Source of the DNA: Vidua macroura
Lineage: Eukaryota; Chordata; Aves; Passeriformes; Viduidae
DNA length: 64,000 nucleotides
Reading direction: 5' to 3'
NCBI RefSeq assembly: GCF_024509145.1
Contig: NC_071572.1
Coordinates: forward strand, 104,706,305-104,770,304
Shown: positions 57,678 to 64,000 of the stretch, piece by piece
Layout: each line of letters begins with the position of its first letter
How positions within the stretch are numbered: the stretch's first letter is position 1
Program-made: the position numbers and the translations under genes
Notes under the pieces: model-generated
Databases searched by the model: none
Seen by the model: only the letters and a program-made list of their open reading frames with translations
What the model was told of the DNA's origin: nothing

Positions 57678-59339
57678 CCTGCAATACTATGCCTTAATAT
57701 ATGCCAATTTGTTAACCAAGTGCTCCATTGTTTTTCAGTGTCTGAAAAAAAGTAATTTTTCTTTTGTAAAAATTGATACCTTTATGTTCATCTTATACAA
57801 AGAATTCATTAAAACTTGATTCTAGGACAACTGTTGGTAAAAAAAAACTGTATTTCCTAAAATTCAGTGAAAAATCTTGAGCGGGGGTGGGGAGGAGGGC
57901 CATTTTGGCTTTGCTTTTTTCATGGTTCTCATTTTCTTACGTAGAAACAAAATCTAGTCAACTTCTAAGGTAATTTCCATAACATATATATTTTGTTTAA
58001 TTTTATAATTTATTTCCATTAATCACTTAGGTAAGAGAAATACAGACATGCACTTTTTTCTCTGAAGAGTTCAGCAGCAATTTCATTCTTCTTCTTCCTT
58101 CAATATCACATTCTTACCAGTAGTAAATCTTAATATTCAATTGGCCTAGTGACTGCATATCATCAGCTGTTACTTCTATGCTTTTAACATTTGAAATGGA
58201 AGGAAGCCAGTGTCCAAGGACTTCTGTGAGTCATGTGTTAATTATCCGTATGATAAATTTCCTATAACCATGGGCATAATGTAGTGTTGGTTCTATAGTA
58301 AGAGAACTGTGGGACTACCACACATTCTTCACCTTATGAAACAAAGCAAACTATGTAGATGCAGAATTACATAAACTGAATTTTTTTGTCTCCCTTTACT
58401 CATAACAAAGTGCCTGCTAAGACTTAATGAAAGATTTTGGTGTGTGTTACCTCACTTTGGGTTAAGATTTAAGTATTGCTTAAATAAATAGCCTCCTGGC
58501 TTTTGAATATTGAGGATAAAGTTGGTTATGAAAACAAAAGACAAAAGCAAGCTAAGTTTGCAGAAACAAAACTTTAAATATTTTACCAATATTGGTTAGA
58601 AAATATTAGCTAACCAAGAAAAAGGATGCTGATTAATAGCCTAATTCATTTTATATTACTTATTTTTAGGCTCAGCGTTCTAGTTTCAGTTTTTCTTCAC
58701 TTAGTTTTGTTCCTTCAGCTGCGTGGAACTGCTTAGTAGAAACAAATGTGTTTATACATACATGAAATTATACCTATCTCCATACCTATCTCTTTCTCTG
58801 TTCTCTAACATGAAATGATTGCTCAAATATTTTCATGCTCTGCCTGAAGGCTATGTATCCCACTTATTTGCTCCAAAAATGAAACCCACTCAGCATCTTC
58901 ATTTATTTTCATTGCTTTCCTTCATTCATTCTGTCTGTGGTCCTGATATATATTTCATTTTTATGCTACAGCAACATTGGTAAATCAATGGCTCATTTCT
59001 ACTCTGAAGATTTTCTATTTTCTAACACAAGAAAGATAAGATACTGTAGCTGCTTGTCACTTAGCTATCTTAGAATAACTTCAGTTTCTAGCAAATTAAC
59101 AAAGTACATTACTATAATGTTTTTCCTTTTTTGTACCATTTAAATTTGAAATGCCAATTAGTGCAGTCCATTTTAAAATGCACTACAATAAAGCACTGTT
59201 ATTTGTTGTGGATTTTTAAAGTAGTATTATTTTTTTATTTATATATATATATATATGGATATATTTGAACCGTCTTCAACCAAGAAGAAAGAATAAATAT
59301 TGCAGAATTTTGTAAATGGATTCTGCTTTTGTCAAAAGA
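57678..59339. other. AT-rich non-coding stretch
   Basis: Two small sequence items are present: a G-rich GGGGGTGGGGAGGAGGG at 57883-57899 and an AT dinucleotide run at 59240-59256. No gene or transposon recognised. Confidence 0.45.
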
Positions 59340-59660
59340 CCTTGAGGGTTGTACAGGACCACAGTGTTAAATACATTACTGGTAGATAAGAGAAGACCAG
59401 ATGATACTGTCTACTTGGACTTGTGAAATGCAATTGACATTGTCCTGCACAATATCCTTGTCTCTAAATTAGAGAGATGCAGCTTAAATCTATGGTATCC
59501 AATGGACAGATTCTGAATAACAACCTGAAGTAGTAAAATAAAAGTTTGAAATGTCCAAATGCTTGGGGAAATCAATGTTTGATAGTGCAGTTGACTATCC
59601 ATCATCCACCTCTATCAAAAACTTACAATACACACTATCTGATGACTTCAGTAATGGGAA
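59340..59660 (+). mobile_element. Old CR1 fragment, reverse-transcriptase core
   Basis: The stretch at 59411-59490 translates, with breaks, to YLDL-NAIDIVLHNILVSKLE-like sequence. This matches the CR1 RT block usually written FSKAFDTVSHNILLSKLE. Upstream 'gttgtacaggaccacagtgt' and 'gatactgtctacttggactt' also fit CR1. The frame carries stops and the catalytic YADD-type motif is not readable. It is a piece from the middle of ORF2, without the 3' end. Confidence 0.75.
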
Positions 59661-61014
59661 CAAGATTTAAATTTCAATGACTTTAATGTGGGCTGAAACC
59701 TAAATATTGCCATGGCCTAGGGGTACTTTCTGGTTAAATCAAGTAATAAAAAAGTTGCTGAGTTTAAAGAAATTCTACAAAATCACCTACCCTCAATGTC
59801 TTTTTTGAGTGCAGAATCAAAAAAGAAATTCCTTAAATGTGCTATATAATGAAGTATTGTCGAAGTGAAGACTTTGATGTATCAAGTAAAGGCTTTTTAT
59901 GTAACAATAAAGTGAACTGATTCATATGTAGGCAGTGCCTTTGTCTGCTTCTTGGACAGCTTTGAGTTAGGCACATGCACTGTATATTGTCTTTTCTGCA
60001 ATTAAAATTGCCAAAGAACCATGATGGCATGATAAGACCTTTTCAGCCAGCTTGAAGTTCAAGAAGATGTTACAAGGTGAGGAACACTTACAATGAGTCT
60101 TTTTACTACATAAAAAAGTCCTCATAACTTCCTTCATTAGTTACTCAAGGACAAATGTTGGATGAAGGGAAAGAGGCATCAAGAAAGATTTTAGCATGTT
60201 AGCTTTCATGCTGAAAAAGAAAATAATGTTAAACCTCTGACACAGTTTTCATATAAAGTCTTAGAGTAAATTAATAATGCTAGAAAAATCTCTGTATATT
60301 GTCTAATTTTGAAGAAGAAAATTTATTATTTCACTTTTTCTTCAGAAGCAAAAATTACTTCAAAAGTAATTTAATGCAGGACTTTTTTTCTTTTACTAAT
60401 TACATAGCAACTTTATCTCAAAGGTTAAAGCTGCAGAAAATCTTAGTGAAGTATTAATTTCCCAAGGCTTATTACGACAAATATAATACATATATAATAC
60501 ATAATGCAAAGACAGGATCCAAACCCTCTGTTGTGTATCACATGTGATTCACAATTATTAATAAACTGGTATTGCAACTAGACCTGTATATATTGCTTAA
60601 AATTTATGAAATATTCGGCTAAGTAACATAACATAACAAGTTTAAGCTATGTCTAGCCTTAGACCACTCTAGCCAAACCAGTTTTTTAGAAGGCATTATA
60701 CAGCCAATAAAGTGAATTCCTGATATTTACTTTCAGTTGAATACTACAGTCATGGGAGCTGGCAACAAGGAAGGTCATATAGAATATATCTTGAACTTCT
60801 ATTTTGTGGTTTGTTATTTTCTTCAAGGGTAGAGGATACTGGACTTACCTGTTTATTTCTAAGATGAAGTAGCTGTGGGTGAGGGGAGGGCAGTGGGTGT
60901 TGCCTGTCTTTACTTAACTAGACTTTTCAAGTGGTCCCTTAGAACATCCTTGTTGTGAGTAGTGTGGCACGTTGTGGTCTAGACAGGTGATGGTCTAGAT
61001 GGATGTGAAACAGG
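59661..61014. other. AT-rich non-coding stretch
   Basis: Nothing recognisable. Confidence 0.45.
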
Positions 61015-61655
61015 TTGGGTCCTTTAGTCAGTCTCAAAGAATAATGCTTAGTGATTCCTCTGGCTCAAGGCCAGAAGCATGTGGAGTTTCTTCAGGATAT
61101 CTAAAGGAAACTAGCCTATTTAACATTTGTATCAGTGACTTAGAGGAGAAAATGGTGTACACTTTCATTTGCTTCATTAATGATTTTTCTTCTTTACACA
61201 ACCACTGTCCAGTTCAGACCTCCTCATTACAAGAGAGATACTGGCTGGAGCCAGTTCAGTGGGGGACCACCTAGCTGGGATATGAGCTTGTTCAGCCTTG
61301 AGGAGGTGCAGTTTAGGGTGACCTAACAGCTGCCTGTGGGGTGGTCATTGAGAAGGCAGAGGCAGAGTCTTCACTGAGTAATGTGTCATGCTGACCAGAG
61401 ACAATTGGCATGAACTGAGAAAAAGATATTCCATCTGGACACAAAAAAAATCCCCTTTTCCCTTTGAAAATAGTCAATCAGAGAAGCAGGTTGCCAGAGA
61501 GGCTGTGCAGTCTCCATCCTTGGAAGTTTTAAGAACCATCTGGTTGAAGCCCTGAATGACTTGGTTTGATCCCTGACCCAGCTCTGCTTTGTGCAGAGGC
61601 TGGGCAAGATTACCTCTTGGGATTCCTTCCATCTTGAATTCAGTGATTGTTTATT
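61015..61655 (+). mobile_element. Old CR1 fragment, RT thumb to 3' UTR
   Basis: The first part encodes a SLFNICISDLEEKM-like block (CR1 FNIFINDLDE). It is followed by decayed ORF2 C-terminal sequence ('gagcttgttcagccttgagg', 'cagagaagcaggttgccaga', 'gaggctgtgcagtctccatc', 'cttgga') and 3' UTR-like 'gctgggcaagattacctctt' with 'ggattccttccatcttgaat'. The catalytic residues are lost. It belongs to a third, older subfamily type compared with the 12-kb and 43-kb copies. Confidence 0.82.
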
Positions 61656-62829
61656 AACAAAGACAATTTTTCTGGGCTGACCTAGACCAGCAGCTAAGCA
61701 CCTGCACAACGGCTGGTTCAGGAGTGCCTGAAGCCTGTGCGAATGATGCTCAGCAGCAGTCAAAACATCAGCATATTATCAGCACTGTTCTAGCCACAAG
61801 TCTAAATCACAGCATGATACAGGATCCTGTGAAAAAAAGTTATCATTATCTCAGCCAGACTCAGCACAAATACCTGCAAGAAATCACAGCAAAATATTGA
61901 GGCAACCTATAATCTTAGTATGTATCATAATTATGATCGTCCCTGGGCATTTTGTGTTTTAAGTTTCTTGTCCAACATATCACTGTTATTTCCACTGAAT
62001 AAAGTCTTATGCAGTTTTTAGGTGTCCTGGAAGTTCATGTAAAAAGTTTTGTCACATAATAGAATCCCTAAAGTCTGGAAGGTATCTTCTGCCTATAAAG
62101 GCAGAAGGTCATGTAAGACAGTCATATAAAGAGAAGTAATTTTACAGCTTAAGATTTACTGCCTTTGATTTCTAGATTGCTGACTTAAAAAAAAAAAAAA
62201 AAAAGCTTGTATGCCCAAACTAATAGAAATCTCTGATTTCTACCTCAGAATCATTATCAGTGGAAAGAAATTTAAAACTATTGGCTTCATATATTGCCTT
62301 AAAAAACAATGGAGAGTGGATTATTTCCTTACCTTTTTATCCACTATATTTTCTGATTAAATCACCAGACATACAAATCAAGATTACTCATGAAACTTGC
62401 CAATAAAACCAGTAACTGGACCGAAGTAGAACTAATAAAGCTGGAAATTTTTACACAGATCAAGTTGAGATAGGCAAACATAATAAAACCCATAAAATCT
62501 TGTAGCACTGAGTAACATATATGTTACTGCAGTGGGTGGGATGATTTCTTGCATAAAAACATTTCTGTTTTGCAAAGAAAATAGTGTAAAGATTTGCTCT
62601 GGTGGCAGATTTATGAGACAAAATATAAAAGGCAAAAGTATCAGGGATCCTGTAAAAAAGTTTGGCTGGTGAATCATGTGCTGTTCCCTTGCTGCTCTCC
62701 CTGAGACAGAAACGGGGACAGCTACCAGAAAACCCACATCAAGGACATCCAGTATCATCCTCCCACCAGGCAGAAAGTGAAAGCTTATAGGAATGGAGTG
62801 AACAAAGTCAAGTCCATGTCCAGGGCAGC
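61656..62829. other. AT-rich non-coding stretch
   Basis: An A18 run lies at 62187-62204. The region from about 62640 may belong to the 5' side of the CR1 ORF1 fragment that follows. The 175-codon minus-strand frame at 62432-62959 is the shadow of that element. Confidence 0.45.
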
Positions 62830-63530
62830 AGGTGAACCCTCTTCTTGCCCACCACACCTTCCCAGCTGCATCTGTACTACTGGGATGAGAATCTGGATGG
62901 GGAAGGCCAATTGATGGATGACACTGAGGACAGTGCCTCTGCACCAGAGTTATTGCCAAAGTCAGGAAAGTCCATCCCTTGTATCACAACTGCCCCCCTA
63001 GGCAAGAAAATACAGATTATAGTTATATGTGACTCTCTTCTGAGGGGAGCAGAGCAGCCAGACACATTTTTGTTAGGGAAGTTTTCTGCCTCCCTGGAGC
63101 CAGGGCTAAGGGCATCACCAAGAAACTCCTTAGCCTGGCACAGGCTTGGTCTATTGCCCATCACGGCTCTTTTATGTAGGTAGTAATGAAACTGCAGTGT
63201 GTGGGCAAGTGTGATCAAACAGGACTTCAGGTCTTTGGGATGATTGGTGAGGAATCTGGAGCACAAGTGATTTTTTCTCTATCTTCCAGCTGCAGACAGT
63301 GACACTGGAAGGCACAGATGGATCCAGTCTATTAATGTATGGCCCTGTAGCTGGTGTCACCACCACAATTTTTAGGTTTTAATAATGGCATGGCCTACAA
63401 GGCATCAGGTCTTCTGGTGTCAGATAGGATTCACCTTTCTCAAAGAGGGAAGAGTCTCTGCTCACAGGTTACTGGAGTTCATTGACAGAGTTTTAAACGA
63501 GAGTTGAGGAGAGAGGGGATATCAGGCTTG
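62830..63530 (+). mobile_element. CR1 fragment, ORF1 esterase-like region
   Basis: The plus strand encodes decayed CR1 ORF1. A VICDSLLRG block (about 63020-63050) corresponds to the VVGDSLLRG motif of the ORF1 SGNH-hydrolase/esterase domain, here with the motif G changed to C. After a stop, 'ggtagtaatgaaactgca' gives GSNETA, then IKQDFRSLG-like, INVWPCSWCHHHNF-like and IHLSQRGKSL-like blocks in the order expected of the family. Several frameshifts and stops are present. ORF1 pieces are rare because most CR1 copies are 5'-truncated, so this copy was long when it inserted. Confidence 0.8.
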
Positions 63531-63600
63531 TCCATGATCAAGGCATCAGGTGGGGGAGTTGGATTATATGACCTTTGGAGGACCCTCCCAAACCAGATTA
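63531..63600 (+). mobile_element. CR1 3' tail joined to the ORF1 fragment
   Basis: 'ggcatcaggtgggggagttg', 'gattatatgacctttggagg' and 'accctcccaaaccagatta' are CR1 3' UTR end sequence in the same orientation. ORF2 (normally about 3 kb) is absent between it and ORF1. An internal deletion of one copy or two adjacent insertions would explain it. Confidence 0.65.
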
Positions 63601-64000
63601 TTATTTTCTTCTCTAGAGAAGTAGAGGACTTATTGGTTATTTTAACAAATGGAAATGTTTTGGTTTAGGGCAAATTTGGGAGGAAACTTCTACAGGGGTC
63701 CTTCTAGAAAGAAGCTTTAAGCGGCCCCTCTCGCAATTGGTTTGGGAAAAGATTTCTTTGGAGAAAAGTGGAAAAAAAAACCTATTTAGTTAACAAGCAA
63801 AGTACTTACAAACATAAAAAAGAATAATATTAAAGAATAAAACAGTAAAACTTCTTGTTGTTCTGAACAGATGGCAAATTCAAAAAGTTCTTTTTGTGGG
63901 GTGTAGTTCAGTGTACTCAGTCCCTCCAGCGCTGCGTTCTGGGCCCCAGTGGGCCACAGGTGTGAGCTCCTGGTGTTTTTCTGGGTTTTTAGTTTAGAGC
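63601..64000 (-). mobile_element. Possible ERV-related sequence running off the window
   Basis: 'ttaagcggcccctctcgcaa', 'ttggtttgggaaaagatttc' and 'tttggagaaaagtggaaaaa' resemble avian ERV leader or 3' non-coding sequence seen in reverse. The end of the window cuts the element. No LTR end or coding domain is visible, so class and orientation are guesses. Confidence 0.3.

Noticed and set aside
62432..62959. 175-codon minus-strand frame
   Set aside because: It overlaps the plus-strand CR1 ORF1 remnant and shows no domain of its own.
1..64000. tRNA, rRNA, spliceosomal RNA or CRISPR-like arrays
   Set aside because: I scanned for tRNA B-box-like GGTTCGAATCC, snRNA landmarks and regularly spaced repeats and saw none. 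Very diverged copies could be missed by eye.

Overview
The window looks like AT-rich, gene-poor nuclear DNA from a bird, probably a songbird. The main reason is a set of CR1 LINE fragments. They have the avian CR1 3' end (the repeated ATTCTATG-type tail, seen as its complement when the copy lies on the minus strand) and recognisable ORF2 and ORF1 remnants. Several short endogenous-retrovirus (ERV) LTRs and typical vertebrate simple repeats support this. I found no intact protein-coding gene, no rRNA or tRNA, no CRISPR array and no bacterial-type operon. Almost every open frame is short, lies in a repeat, or is what AT-rich or low-complexity DNA gives by chance.

Layout. 0-7 kb: single-copy-looking AT-rich DNA with two minus-strand CR1 copies (1.65 and 4.27 kb). 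6.9-7.2 kb: a minus-strand solo LTR with a near-perfect 6-bp target duplication. 7.8-8.3 kb: the only clear CpG island, with two CTCF-like motifs, a GC box, an E-box and a YY1-like ATGGCGGC; it is the best candidate promoter or insulator. 9.6-9.9 kb: a probable second type of LTR. 12-22 kb: six or seven CR1 pieces. 23.7 kb: a CA microsatellite. 26-29 kb: a probable LTR-derived unit, a class III (ERVL-like) LTR followed by a tRNA-Leu-type primer-binding site, and a diverged relative of the 6.9-kb LTR. 30.8-34 kb: CR1, a T-rich tract, a plus-strand relative of the 6.9-kb LTR and, 0.7 kb on, an unrelated minus-strand solo LTR with an exact 6-bp target duplication. 34-43.5 kb: mostly featureless. 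43.5-45.8 kb: three CR1 pieces. 46-51.4 kb: repeat-poor, with one CpG-rich splice-flanked segment at 49.7-49.9 kb that could be an exon. 51.5-54 kb: a large pyrimidine tract, a TAAA tract and a GATA tract. 54-59 kb: repeat-poor, with candidate conserved elements and two perfect inverted repeats. 59.3-63.6 kb: three old plus-strand CR1 pieces, including the ORF1 esterase region joined to a 3' tail. 63.6-64 kb: probably the edge of another ERV.

I did not find a convincing new biological system. The observations most worth a second look are the CpG island, the possible exon near 49.8 kb, the compact TATA/polyadenylation layout shared by LTRs of two families, and the CR1 copy with an ORF1-to-tail junction. 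Family assignments come from reading and remembered consensus features; no search or alignment was run.
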